A DNA stretch of 64,000 nucleotides. It comes from Morinoia aosen. Its lineage: Eukaryota > Arthropoda > Malacostraca > Amphipoda > Talitridae. The stretch is from positions 29,630,355-29,694,354 of the forward strand of contig CM059571.1 in the NCBI GenBank assembly GCA_030386875.1, in the 5' to 3' direction. The notes beneath the pieces are model-generated. The model was not told where the DNA came from. It searched no databases and saw only the letters and a program-made list of their open reading frames with translations. Made by a program: the position numbers and the translations under genes. Below are positions 1 to 12,855 of this stretch, in pieces. The number at the start of each line of letters is the position of its first letter. The first letter of the stretch is position 1.

Positions 1-233
1 TTGTCATAACTTGGGGAAAGTAGATTTCAAGCTATATTATGTAAAATGTATTCTTAGTTGACGTAAAGGAATATTTGATTTTATCTTCCCTACATTTACA
101 TGGAATTCATCCTACGGTAATATATTTTTCAGGATGTTGTTGAAGGGCTTTGAGCATTTTAAAGACAAATTTAAAAGTTTCATCGAATTTCCCCATTGCG
201 ATGATTTAAGTATCTCTGACTCTTTTGTTTCAG

Positions 234-2452
234 TTTATTCTGATACAGGAATTTTACGTGAGCGAAATATTCGACCCACGCAACATTAGCTGGGACAGAC
301 TGATGCACAACTTTCAAATCACTGATTACGAGCAAGTCCAGTGCTTCCCGCTCCACTCCTTTCTTCTGGCCGCCAACCTCACATCGGTGGACTCCTTCAG
401 TCTAGACGTGGAAGGGCAGGAGCTCAACGTACTCAAAACTGTCCCATGGAGTAAGGTGGACATCAAGGTTGGTGGCGAGTACTCAAATAACCTCAGAACT
501 GGGTAAGTCTCCATCCAATATTAAATAATTCATAGGACAGCCGGCTATGTTGCTGCGAAGTCGTTGATTGATATGAGCATTAAGCAAACAAGTAATGATG
601 GGCTATAAATTTACTTCTCTCCTCCACAGCAGATAATGTGAATTGAAATGAGAATCAGAAGAAAATGAAAATGTTTATAATCTCTCGTGCCGAAGGAAAA
701 TGAGAAACATCCCGAGAAAGGATGTTCATTTTAAGACACAATGTCTATGTGGAAGAAATTCTCCAGCTCTGCTTCAAGGAGAATGATTATTTTTTGCGCA
801 GTCATCTGAACCTGTGACGAGGGAGTGAAAACTGTGTTAAAAATATGGGAAATTATATAATACTAGGTTTGTTTCAACATTAAACTGATGCATCTCAATG
901 TATATACTAAATGACGCTCTTATGTAGAAGAATATCTATTGAAATACATTTAAGGAACTTTTAAATCGACAGTGTGATTCTTTACCATAATTTGAAACAT
1001 CTTCATGAATAATACTTGATATAAAACAATGAAAAAATCATCCACAAAATTGTATGCTGAGTTACAGTATTTCTCGAAGGTGGATGCGGGATAATCCACA
1101 TATATTTGGAAAATGCATCGGCGAGAACGGAGCAATTTCACAGGCAATAAAGCGTACGCTTAAATCATTTACTGGTAAATCTTAGGATTACTTGTTGTAG
1201 GAACCAGTAAATTTTGTCGCCATTAGTGCTTGACTCATAAAGCCTTATCTAAAAATTAGGCAATACGTTGCCAAAAAAATTGTGTTCGATTTCATGCTTC
1301 CTTTCGTAACAATAAAATTTTAAAATGTAGATCGATTTTAATTCGATGAGCCATTTTATTTCGATTGATTTAATTCGATCGATGAGCCAATTCTAGACAC
1401 AGCTAGTATATATCTATAACGGCTTATAAACCAGTTAAAGACCTTTATGTTTAGAAATATTTCAAAACCAACCCGATGAGCTTCAAGTATTAATATTATT
1501 GAAAATTAAGTGTTGTCTTTCCTATTTTGCGGGTATGAAACAACTGTAGTTCATTCACAGCGCTCCCGCAGCATTTAGGACTTGCAAGCAGTGAAGAACG
1601 TGAACATCGCAACGAGCTATGAGAGAGCATTTGTCTACGACTCTGAAACGTTTCTCTTCATTTACATCACGGCATTTTATTTTTATTTTACAACCATGCG
1701 TATCCCCCACACTTTTGTTGTTGGATTTTAGTGTTTGGATTTTTTAGTCATTTTCACCAACAGGCAAAACACCCTATTCATTGGAAGATAAGAGCGTGTG
1801 TTATTGATCCATTCACACACAAAAATATATCCGAATTATGTTGAGAAGGAAAGGAAATGATAACTACTATTTTTCGCCTATAGGAACTATACCTATGAGT
1901 GATGTGTGAAAGTGTGCTTGAAGAATTAACGATATGCCATGATATGAGATTTTTATTTACGTTATAGCGTTTACGAAATTTTATAGTTTTACTGTGTATA
2001 TCATGTACTAGGCTAATTAAATATTTAGCGAAAACACTGATTGTAATTTTTTTGGATAGCGTTTGAGAGCTATGGTAGAAGCTATAAAGGCCCAGTTTGA
2101 AGCTGAACTTTAACACATGTTTGCTGGTTGCACGTTTGGTGTATAATTTTCCCCCAGCATTTTTTAACATTTCAATGAAAATCACAATAATTTTTCACTA
2201 CACCGGGAGTCAACAGACGATATCGACGAATTAAAATTCAATTATTTCATTTGTTTTCAGGTTATAACAGTTGAGTACAAGCACGTAGCAGAAGGCAAAG
2301 ATGCCGTGTCAACTTACATGACACAGCAGGGCTACCATCCTTACATGGACTTGCCGGACTTGTACGGCCATCCCAGCGACACGGTGTTCGTACGGAGACG
2401 GAGAGACCTTCTGCCCTCAACCAGCTCTGCCCCTCCCAGTCTAGTTCACTGA
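234..2452 (+). CDS. Star-like protein with FkbM-type methyltransferase domain, last two coding exons
   Basis: Two exons are seen, 234-467 (78 codons) and 2261-2452 (63 codons plus TGA); the 5' part lies left of the window. Exon 1 follows a tttgtttcag acceptor in phase 0. It contains SLDVEGQE followed by VLKTVPW, the typical core of the FkbM (Methyltransf_21) fold. Exon 2 follows ttgttttcag and begins VITVEYKH, continuing the beta strand expected after VDIK, and ends DTVFVRRRRD plus a short Ser/Pro tail. FkbM domains belong to SAM-dependent methyltransferases; in insects this C-terminal domain is found in Star, a type II membrane protein that helps traffic EGF-receptor ligands. Whether this copy is catalytic cannot be judged. 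The phase-0 join requires the weak donor AAG|gttggt at 468. A stronger GTAAGT at 503 would give a stop soon after the junction. Naming it Star rather than another FkbM protein is an inference. Confidence 0.72.
468..2260 (+). other. Intron of the Star-like gene
   Basis: This 1.8-kb AT-rich stretch lies between the two FkbM exons, from gttggt to ttgttttcag. Short open frames in it have no recognisable domain or splice context. I see no gene or transposon in it. Confidence 0.6.
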
Positions 2453-5400
2453 ACTCGAATTGAGGTTTATTTCATTGAGAGCTAGATTTATTATACCGTA
2501 CAATCTCACTTGTTCTACGGAAAAGAACAACTCTGTGACTCCACAGGTCACAGTGCGTGACCTGCAGTTACTGGGCGCGAAATTGACTTTTTTTTTAATG
2601 GAAGACAGTGACGGGTGTTGATAAAATAATTAATGTTTGCTCAAAATGTTATTCATCGTTTACATGTTTTATGTTCCCTGAACCCAGATTTCTGACGCGA
2701 TTTTGTTTTTGTTTTGAAAGGCCTTTGCCAACACTACTGTTGATTACTCATAACTCATCACTTTTGAGTGCTAATGAGTTATGAAGGATTGAACAATCGA
2801 ACAAGATTTTATTTTATTACAGTGTAACCTTATATTTATGGGCTCTAGTCATTAAAAAAGTTTATCTGCTACCTAAAAGCATCAGAACACATATGAAATT
2901 AATTGCTAAACTCAACTTTTATCTGCCATAAGTTACGAGAAATTTATTTGCGCCTGAAACTTCTTTACGACGCACCAGCAAACAACTAATTCAAAGTAAT
3001 TACTTGTTTAGTTTACCCTAATGTTTTGATTGATGGGTGTAAAGTTATCCGTATGTGATTAGTTTCTCCAGTCTATTTTCTTATTATTTTCACAGTTGAA
3101 ATCATTTCATCATTCCAGGAAAAACAATAGATAAGCAAATCCAAGTCTTATAGAACATGAATACCCCAAGTTAAATAGGAGCAGGTGGTACTAATGAATG
3201 GTGCCTCGGCTTCCACTGAAATAGTGTGTAATATCCTTCAGTAATAAGGGTTACAGGCTTAAAAAATATTGAGATCGAGCGAGAGAACGCAAATTAAGTA
3301 AATCTCACACATGTCCTGAAATGCGCAGTTTTATGAGGAACTTAGGACAAATTGGGAGCCCCTGAAGCAATCTACCAATTTAGATAAGTTAGCAGCACTC
3401 TGGCTTCCAAGTGTTGCAACTGGAAACATGTGAAAAATAAACAAAACCATGTTTGTAAAGAAAACGTGTGACCGAAAACTTTCATAAAGTCTGAGATAAT
3501 TGTTTCTCAATGTAATTTCAAATTAATTTAAATGTTATTTGATTTATTCCACAACTTGTCGTGAACCTTGACAACATTTTGTGTGTTCTCATCTAGCGCC
3601 AATAAAAAGTGGTTGTGGCAGCCAGAGATCCTAAACAGAAAACTATGATCTGAATTGCAGGTTCTAAAGTAAAATAATAGGGTTTTCTTCTTATTTTTTA
3701 AGGATTTTTGAAGTTTAGAAGGTGAGTTCATGTAAATTTAAGCCAGAGAGGGAGGTTTGTTTCTTCTCCTGAAAAGCGTCTGGAAGCGGAATCGGGATAC
3801 TTTAACATAGTTGTCAGGGATTTGATTTTAAAGTCAAATATTCCGTAAATTTCAAAGCTTATAACGCTCATAAATTTTACTCATTATGCAACAGGAATGT
3901 TTAAGAACTCTGTCTTATTTTTATTCGCCCGTGTTATATTTACGTCTAATAGCTCAAATATAACAAGATCGTTAAGTAAATAAGTCAGTTTACTCATCCT
4001 ACTGACAATTGCAATGTCACGAATGGTCTAAGTTTTCGAGAAACGTAGTTTCGTAATAAATACCAAAAGATTGGCCAAAAAAATATTCTGCTTCTGAAAA
4101 GTTTAATAAAATAAAAAGTTTTCGGATGTTATCTATGTTTATCTTCAGCATATTATATTTAAAGAGAATGAAAAAATGAAAATTTCCGGAAACATCACAT
4201 TTCAAATGCCTTTGATTCGCTAGCATTAAATTTTTTGTTTTAGAGATGTGTTATTTTTTTCTGAACTGATGATGGAGCTAGTTTCCATCATCATGCTTCG
4301 GATACAACCGAACTATTATTAGGAGAATTGAAATAGTTCCAGAGACAATATCAAAATGTGGCACCCGAACACGGACCAACCCAAATCATCCATCAATTGG
4401 CGCCCGAACTGGCATTAAGCCAAATTACCAATCACTGAGGTTTGATCAACGAATAAACAAAATAGAAGAATGAAAGGAAATAATCTGAAGCTCACTTTTC
4501 GAGCACGCATATCAACGAGCACTTAGGAGCAAGTGTGTCGCTGTCGGGGAAAACTTGCTATACGACGCAATAAATTTATTAATATTCTATTAAAGTAACG
4601 TCGGAACAAATTATATTCGAAGTTGAGAAACGAGGAAAGATTGTAGCGTAAGTCTGAGAAAGCCGAGGGCTTTCCCAAAAGTCCTAAATGACTTCAAAAT
4701 TATTATTTGTTCAAAAGCTATGACGTCATAAATCTGCATTTTTCGAAACCATAATTTGCTCTCGATTTTTTTCATTTTTTTATTAAAACTGGAAATTTTG
4801 GGAACAGCATAGGACCTCTTGAAATGCCCACATCTTTTCACATCCAATGATACCAAAATCATCATTTATACTCAAAAACTGTCGGAGGAGATACATTTTG
4901 AAAAACCCCAAAAAATCTCGTTTTCTATGAATATCTCGTTTTCTATGGGGAAAATCGCATTTTTTTCATGAATGACCAATTGTTCAAATTTGCATTTCCT
5001 ATCAGTATACCAAATTTCATTGCTCTAAGCTCAATAATAAAGTAAGGTCCGTATGGGGGACGCTCTACTTAATTAATTTTTGTGGTAGGTTGAGCAGCAT
5101 TGCTGCTGAGGTTGAAATCATGTATGAATAGTAATCGTCTCATAGTTTTTTGTTAAAAATAATGGGATTGTAGCTTCTGAAATGAGTCGTAGGTGAAATA
5201 AGCACAAAAATGTTGTTGAGCACTTGTAGATAATTTATTATGACATTGTTTACTTGAATAGTGAAAGAAATTCAATATGTAAAACGAATTTTATAGAATA
5301 CCGTCTGAAAACGCCATTATTTCTTGAACAATCTGGTAACATGTCTTCATACGTTAAAAAATTTGCAACTGCTATTTAGCAAATTTGTGTTTTTGGCATT

Positions 5401-5925
5401 TAACTAAATTCTTCTAAACTTGTTTTCGAAACTTCAGCTTTAGTAACACAAACTCTCTAAACAATCTGTCATACTACCAAGTTCAATTAATTTTAACTGT
5501 CACTTTTTATCTATCAGTAACTTGACCTGCGACGACACGCACGGTCTTTCATATAGCCAGTGGCCAGGGTTTTCCTGGTGTGACTGTTTATACTCTTTTT
5601 CGAATCTGGTTCTGTTATGTAAAATGCCACCAACTCCCAGGTGCCTCAATGTTTCATTATTCCTAGTACACTATCACGAAGCCCTGACCCCAAGCCATTA
5701 AGAATTGTTTACTCCCTATTCCAAAACCTCTACCTTCACCGAAAATGTTTGATTAACTAATTTAATTAAAGTGGATGTTTTCCAAGCGGAAGCTAAACAA
5801 TCATTTTCTCAGTAAGACAACTCAAGCCTTACAACCAACCCACTCATAGTACTCGCGTGACTCTACCAACGATTGCTTAGGTTTCCTAAAAACATGAATC
5901 TTTTTTCATGAACTTCATCTCTCAC
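2453..5925. other. Intergenic / 3' flank, no gene seen
   Basis: AT-rich DNA follows the Star-like stop codon. It should include that gene's 3' UTR, but I cannot place a clear poly(A) signal. Open frames on both strands are short and low-complexity. The only structured item is a pair of primer-binding-site-like 12-mers at 4359-4370 and 4398-4409. Confidence 0.5.
4359..4409 (+). other. Two tRNA-Lys-type primer-binding-site-like 12-mers
   Basis: TGGCACCCGAAC (4359-4370) and TGGCGCCCGAAC (4398-4409) lie 39 bp apart. The second equals the classical tRNA-Lys primer-binding site of retroviruses and some LTR retrotransposons. No LTR pair, gag or pol is visible nearby, so at most this is a relic, and it could be chance. 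Confidence 0.2.
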
Positions 5926-6136
5926 CGTGAAGAATGCCAGCCAAAGTTTGGGCAGCAACAGCTCGGTCAGACCGCTGAATCTCCGTGTCAACACCGCCAT
6001 GTGAGGTGGTGAATGTCCTGCTGAGGAAGTTCATTCCCAAGCTCATCACGGCAATGTATGCGAACATCAAGACGAACGTCAACGCTGGCCGAGACCATCT
6101 TTCGAGCTTATCGAATACTTTCCTCTGTTGCATCAT
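5926..6136 (-). CDS. Probable first coding exon of a single-pass membrane protein (Star-like type II topology)
   Basis: The frame opens at an ATG pair at 6136 and runs 70 codons to the donor cacg|gtgaga (phase 1). The peptide starts MMQQRKVFDKLERW, then has a hydrophobic run of about 20 residues at 18-38 (ALTFVLMFAYIAVMSLGM), then a polar stretch with TSHGG and EIQRSDR. A short basic N-terminus followed by one membrane span is the layout of a type II protein such as Star. The codon composition is clearly richer in G+C than the flanks. No FkbM exon is visible on the minus strand between here and position 1. The rest of the gene is therefore beyond the left edge, interleaved with the plus-strand Star-like gene, or lost. 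The Star link is inference from topology and the neighbouring gene. Confidence 0.5.
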
Positions 6137-9100
6137 ATAATTTACTCAACGAGGGAAGCAAATATATTGTTATCAGCCAACACGATCCACTTTTACCTTG
6201 TTTCAAATTTTGATCATCAAAATAAAAGTTGTGTCTTGGAGGAAAAAGTTCTGATGTGGAGTGTCAATCGTTTCTGAAATACATTATTTGGGATTTGAGC
6301 GTCCGCAGCGCAGAAAATTGTGACACTTTCCCCCAGTGAAATGATCAATTCTAAAATGAAACAAAAATTCCTTATTTATCACTGTGATATGTACATCAAA
6401 GGGAGTGAAGTGAATGCAAATATGAGAGCTTTACTTGACACAACCACCAATATAAAGCAAATGTTGTGCATTGTGAGTTTTTATCCCACAAAGAGGAGTT
6501 TGTACCATGGTTATTATGACTTAATTTTTAATTGACGAAAGAGCATAATTTGCTTAACCCAAATATGGATCAAATTTTTAACAATGACTTGTAAAGCTGG
6601 GCTAATTTTCTATAAATTAAAACTTTCATAAGCGATCACTGGCGCTAACACAAATGACAACGAAGAAGTTAGTTGCTGCTGGTAATGATTAGAAATTATG
6701 GATGGATTCTACTGTTAGATTGTTTAAAAGAATCTTACTGTTCGTAACTAACCACCTGTCAGAAATAATTTGTGAAGCTTTAGAATGAATTGGAGAGAAA
6801 TTCACAGTACATATTTGGGTGGGCGTACATTTTTCTGTACTTTCACTCACGCGTGGCTCTACTTCAAAGTTTCACTCATTTACCATCCTCGTAAACGAAC
6901 TCAACTATGGTGTTGTGCTCACATACAATAAGACAAAATTTCTGCTGGATAACATACCGAGTCGAATATTTACTTCCATTAGATTCTTTTGAAACTTGTC
7001 CCATTGTAATGACTAATCGTGTGACCTAATTGTTATTTTGTCAATTATGTGATCAAGCCTAGAGATGTAAGAGGAATTAACTGAACTGTGTCACGTTTTC
7101 AAGAAATTAACTCCCTAACCGCTCAAAATGAATCTCCAAGGTATAAAAAAACTTAAAGTTTGCGAAGTGATGTGAACATATTTCGCTACGTGGCTGCAGA
7201 CCACATCAGGGACAAGGTCTGCAGGAAAAATGGGTAACTAAAACTTGTGGGGGGCCTATTGGTGATTAAGAGCTCAAGTTTCGAAAGTTGATGATGTTAT
7301 GAGTATTTTGTGAAAACCCGTAAGAGAGATGAGCAAGTATTTTGTGAAAACTTTTCTCTGTCAGTTGCAGTCAAGTGGTTCAATTTTGCGCTCATAAAAA
7401 TATTTCGAAGCTGGAATTTTGATTCAAAGCCGTGAGAGGTTTGAAGTTTGAAGAACTTTCATATTTTCTAAGTTCCTCAAATTCGCAATTGTGAATGGTG
7501 TATAAAAATTAGTTAATATAGAGTTTGAATTTCTCAAAACATTATCTCCTTACATGGTTTTCAACATTAATCTAAATCTAGTTATAAATCATGATTTGAA
7601 TTTTTTACACACACTCAAAGGATGTTATTTATGAAAACTATGTACCAAATTCTGTAGCGTATAACTCACGTGCATCTTGTAGCAAGGGCATATGAGCTCT
7701 GAGCATGGTTATCTCTCATAATAAATTCAGCAAAGCTTTTCGGAAAATATTTTCAAATTTTCCTGGAGACATTACCAAGGCAAATAATTTTACACAAATT
7801 GTACTTAAAATTTCACATAACGATGTACCTATTACAAAAAACTGAAACACTTTTCGCGAATGTGAACGTTTTCACACGACTGGGGCGAGAACATTTGTTT
7901 CTTTTAGTCCGAGAAATATCCTCTTGCTGGTATCATCGTGATTTAAGTTATACATAAAGTAGCTTTAAATGTCGCTAAGTCTGAGAGCGCCACTTATTAC
8001 TGAAATCACTGTGATTTTCTAAAGCTAAATGCAATTGAATTTCGTGTTTAATTTATAATTAGGCTTACATTCCCAAAACAGCCGTAACTATCAAGTCGAC
8101 GTGTGAACCAACACCCACACACAGTTTGTCTGTCTATGAGAGTGGTGGAGACTTTATATTTTGGAAACTTTTTCTGGTAGGAGTTAAGGCAGTTCTTTCC
8201 TCACCGTTCTGGTTCTTGACACTGGAATGAGAAATAGAGAAAAAACGAACACGGCTGGAATAAAAATGACAAGGAAGTAGCAGGAATAACATTTGGAGGA
8301 ACTATAGCGTGAGGCCCACCCCCATATATCGCCTACCAAGGTGCAGGTTAAAGATGCACAAATTAAGAGTTTACCGCTAAATTAAATGTTTGGAAATAAT
8401 CAAGATCCTTTAGTAACCTAACCTCACGCAATAGTACAAGTTAGAGGTATATCTCCTGCCATAGCGTTAGGTGGACCTCACGCTATGGCAGCCATGTACA
8501 TTTATTAAGAGAAGAAGTAGGTTTAGGTACCACATGACACCATATTTCATAAAGAGCTTTACGAGGGCATTGTCGCATGTGTGAAAAGTTACGACGAAAC
8601 ATATTACTCATGACTTCGACGAAGTAGTTTGAGTTTAACTCTTTTCCTGCTTTCAAAATACTACTAAGAATTGAAGCTCAGCCAATGAACTAGTTTTCGT
8701 GTTCCTTTTTTTATAGCTCACATACGGTGTGCTGAATATTCGTATGCAACAATACTGAAAAATCTCAGCCCTTAACTCTACAAAGATGTTGAAAGGTTTG
8801 CACAATGGGTGCAGAGTAAAGCATCGAGTGATGTAACATTAATTGAGTCATGTTTCACCGGATAATCCATCTGCTCCCTGCCGAGCCCCTGACACATTCA
8901 CAAGGAAATACAGTAGGGAAAAATAATACAAAACGTTGATTAAATCGCCAGATTCCACATATCTAGACCACGTACAATTATAAAAATTGGACTATATTCA
9001 AATAATAGTACAAAAATGAATAATATATCTAAATAATAATCTAAAATCTAATATATCTAGTAAAGGGAATACATTTTCCCATCTATGCCCACAACCGTTT

Positions 9101-10149
9101 ATTTTCGATTGTTGATATGGGTATTACGATACCCACCCATGTCTGTATGTCAACTAAGGACCATTACGTTAAGATATTTTAAAAACAAAGATGTTTTTTG
9201 TATCGTTTTTGATGTAAATAAACTGTTTTTCTTTTCTTTTTCTTCCACACTGTAAATCAGCTCACTCACCTATCGCGTTCTACAGTGCAAAATCACACCG
9301 ACAAATGAAATGTCCCTAAATCTCCTACCGATTTCAAAATTTTAGACTCTGCTTCAACCCCTTATGACCTAGGGATGGTAAAGTTAAAACAGACCTCCTC
9401 TAGCATAGCAGAAATGTTAAGTTTTAGTTGGCTGCAATAGTAGCCTAACCCACTTTAATACAACACTTCAGTATCAACTAGACACTATAAGAGAAGTATC
9501 ACTTTCATTAACCAAAACATCTTGAGGGCTACTGTTCCTCCTTTAAACATTGATTTTGATGAAGTAAATTTGACCCGTCCAAGTGAGATGACAGTTGATT
9601 TGTTATCACTTTCTCCAATATTTTAGACAGAACACGTAAAAGACTTATGGGCCTGTAGTTTGATGTCGTTCTAACATCATCAGTTTTATGCAACGTTCAA
9701 ATTATGGAATTCATCCATCGTTTATGGAACTTTTTAGTTGCTATTTATGTATTAATTATCTAACGAATTATTGATGCAGTGACTGGAAGACTGTATTTGA
9801 TATATTGAAGGCAGATACCATCATGTACTACTGCCTTTGCGTTCTTCAATGGGGAGAAAATTTTTCTCAACATTTTTAAATCGATACTGCTCATGAAAAT
9901 CTATGGATACCGCTCATGAAACTATACAGGCTGCTGGAATAACTGATAGCCTTTACAATACAGCTTCATTGATGTACTCGACACGCTCACTGAAAAATAA
10001 TTACATGATCGAAATGAATTAATTGATCACATAAATTACAAAATGAATTATATAATTAAATGAGTGTATTAGGTTCCTATGAAGAGTGGTGGCAGCAGAA
10101 AAATAATATCTTATTTAAGTGATTCATACGAGAACGTAGGGCCGCTCGT
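6137..10149. other. No gene seen
   Basis: Four kilobases of AT-rich DNA without splice-supported coding sequence or a recognisable transposon protein. The only notable structure is a 34-bp palindrome at 8457-8490. Confidence 0.5.
8457..8490. repeat. 34-bp palindrome
   Basis: The arms TGCCATAGCGT and ACGCTATGGCA are perfect reverse complements. Within them AGGT and ACCT pair again around GG. Related fragments (TATAGCGTGAGGCCCAC at about 8306 and CCTCACGCAATAG at about 8421) lie just upstream, which suggests a decayed small mobile element. Confidence 0.6.
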
Positions 10150-11345
10150 GCATAACAAGAACTATAACAAACTATGACTTTGCGGTGGACGAAAACCCTA
10201 CCTACGTCAATAACACCTATCACGCAAGAACGTTAAAGTTCACCTTATGAAATTGTTTGTTCACTAAACGCATATCGTGTAAAATTCCGAAGTCAAATTA
10301 GTAGTATTACAGGCAATTGAATAGAGTGCAAAAAATGAGCTTTTTAAAAAGAATAAAAAATCGATAAATGAACGCAAATGTGATTTCGTTTTAACTTTGG
10401 TTAGTTCAAATTCTGCAAAATATTGCTGAAACATTGATCATCAAAATTTAATAGGTCACAAGGAAAGAACGTATTCAATCCAAACTTTCAAGAGAAAAGC
10501 AAAATTTAGCTGGCGTCTCAAAGCTCCGTGACGTCACCGCACTCACCGCACTCATTTGGAGCTTCGCGCCTCCACCCGTTGACACCTGGTAGACGAGAAA
10601 AGGTGCAAGCGAAATCAATTCTAATTTTGTAATCGGAAATGATATTTTCAAAGTGTTCTTAACTGATTTAAATGAGTGTTACCTCAATATCTTCATTTAA
10701 AACGGGGACTGAGAAAAGCTTCGCAATTTTTATACAATGACTGTGAGATCTAAAACACGTATCCCATTTCATAACTTCGATATTATTGATAAATATGCTT
10801 GAAATTTTTAAAACGTTCCCGGGATCCAAAAGTGCTCAAGATTTTAATTTTCTCAAAATGTCATTTATAAATATAACGACGTTTTATGGTTTGAGATAAT
10901 TGATTCGTGATAAATTAAACATTGAACATCACGTGTAATTCATCCTGTTACCTTCCTAACCCTCGATTAATCTTTATAAACCTCCAGATTTATGCCCATT
11001 CCGACTGATGCGATTCCGACTTATGTTTCGTTCGTCAACACGAACACTCATCAAAAACATGTATGACGGAAGTGAGCCTTAGCGTTCTATGTCACATTTT
11101 GACTATTTCATTCTAAACTGGGAGATTTTATTACCTCAGGGAACATCGGCATCATGGAAAAAACTTTCCACATTAGAACATCAAAACCAATTACATTAGT
11201 CTGTGTAATGATAAATTCGATTACAAATACCATTTTAAAGTTCATTTCCTTTCATTTCGTTGCGCATCTCAGCAGTTGGTGTGTGAGAACTACGTAATGC
11301 GGCTAGAAAAATTCCTGCTAAACACAAAAAATTATTCAGTAAAAA
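10150..11345 (+). repeat. Dispersed repeat R1, copy 1 (about 1.2 kb)
   Basis: This segment aligns in the same orientation with 62655-63890. The flanks are strongly diverged with many indels, but a core at about 10511-10625 is nearly identical to 63011-63125. The core includes GCTCCGTGACGTCACCGC and CCACCCGTTGACACCTGGT. No open frame spans it and no terminal repeats are evident. It could be a decayed transposon, LTR or UTR-derived repeat. Confidence 0.7.
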
Positions 11346-11878
11346 AAATAAAATCAGGGTTTAGCAATGCGTTAGGCTGACAACAGATATATAAATACTG
11401 TTTCAATCACGTTTATCCTATCCATCTTGTTAGAAATTTGCATTAGCTTCCATATGTCCATCGACTAATCCTTGTCTACTCTACTGAAACTTTTTTTCAC
11501 TGAAAACCGAATCTTCTTCTACTGAAATGAATACTGTTTTCAACGTCGTTTGAACGAAGTAGCATCTGAGGTTTAAATCAAATAAACTCTATATCACAAC
11601 ACAAGGCGCGGAAAATTTCACGAGTGCTTCGTTTCAGCGGAAACAACTGTATCATTTCCAAGTCTATACTATTTCCAAGTCTATTTCACTCAAACGAAAT
11701 CTAACCACTAACAAAAGAAATGCAATTTCACGAAGATGAAAGTTCTATGCATTTCTCAAATCTTATACACAACGATATTTTTGTGCATGGTTTTTTTTAA
11801 TTGTACGATAATCGCTTAACGATTGTATTGGTGCTTCTATCTACACAATAATCCTTCGCTCCACTATGGATAAATACA

Positions 11879-12025
11879 TTCAATTTAGTGTACACATTTA
11901 GACTACATACATTGTAGTGTACGCATGCTGTATACACACAATTTCATATACACAAAACACTCAATTTAGTGTACAAATAAATAAATTCAATTCAGTGTAC
12001 ACAAAGTTACATTCAATTTAGTGCG
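11879..12025. repeat. Degenerate short repeats of TTCAATTTAGTGTACAC
   Basis: About four spaced copies of CAATTTAGTGTAC or close variants occur within about 150 bp. The spacing is irregular, so this is a local cluster and not a clean tandem array. Confidence 0.5.
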
Positions 12026-12212
12026 CACTTATGTTTTTGCATTGGGGAAACGAGGATTTTTATGACATATCATTGGGTCATTTCGATTTTTGAAATGTTT
12101 AAAATGTTCTCTTGACTTTTTTGTACTTGAAATATACGAACGCATGTTCTTACATATTTCCAGTTGATGTCAGATTAACGTCATATAATTTATTGAAGAA
12201 CGTTACGCCCAT

Positions 12213-12480
12213 CCCAATTAAAAATTAAGGACGTGTCGCCGATGTGGGAAGGCCGTGCATGCGCGTAGCTAGAGCCGTTGCGTCGATGCGGCACGTCCGC
12301 CGCGACGGCGAAACCGCCGCTTTAAGGTCGTGTCACACGACCGCTACACGTCGACGGCCGTTCGCGACCCACGTCCTTGGCGCGTCCCTGCATGGCTCTA
12401 CACGTCTCTCTGACTCTCTCATCGGACGCGACGCGTCGATGCTGCGCACGTGGCCGTCCCCAAATTTCGAGTTAAAAAAA
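12213..12480 (+). repeat. Solo end of the family-F transposon
   Basis: The sequence begins CCCAATTAAAAATTAAGG, a diverged copy of the inverted end CCCAATTGAAAATCAAGG found at 24403 and, inverted, at 31954. It is followed by a G+C-rich stretch with many CG dinucleotides, unlike its surroundings. No matching opposite end is seen nearby. The 222-codon open frame across it is Arg/His-rich, crosses the repeat boundary and is judged non-coding. Confidence 0.5.
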
Positions 12481-12481
12481 A

Positions 12482-12625
12482 CGGCTCTCGGCTGCGCCCA
12501 GCTGATAATTATTCGTCGTCTGCATAGCCATTACTCACACGCACATATGCCCATATTGCATAAGTGCGTATGCGTGATGACTATGCAGAGACGACAATAT
12601 CAGCTGAGCGCCGCCGAGAGCTTTT
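12482..12625. repeat. Inverted repeat with about 42-bp arms
   Basis: GCTCTCGGCTGCGCCCAGCT near 12484 is mirrored by AGCTGAGCGCCGCCGAGAGC ending near 12622. The arms continue through GTCGTCTGCATAG and CTATGCAGAGACGAC. The spacer is also partly self-complementary. It looks like a small foldback element. Confidence 0.65.
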
Positions 12626-12855
12626 TATATACTTGTCGATATGCTCACACATCCACACATATATATGCATACATGTGCACGCATAAGTTTGTACAAGCGC
12701 AGGCAAATAAAAAAATAGATTATTCGAACGAGGCACTGAATTTCTGCAATCATTACCAGACTTTCAATGTGACTTCTATTCGAATGACAACTGTTGTTCG
12801 ATTAGAGTATATTTTTCTGTCCCAGCTCTCATATTCGTTTTCCGCGAGAGCATAT

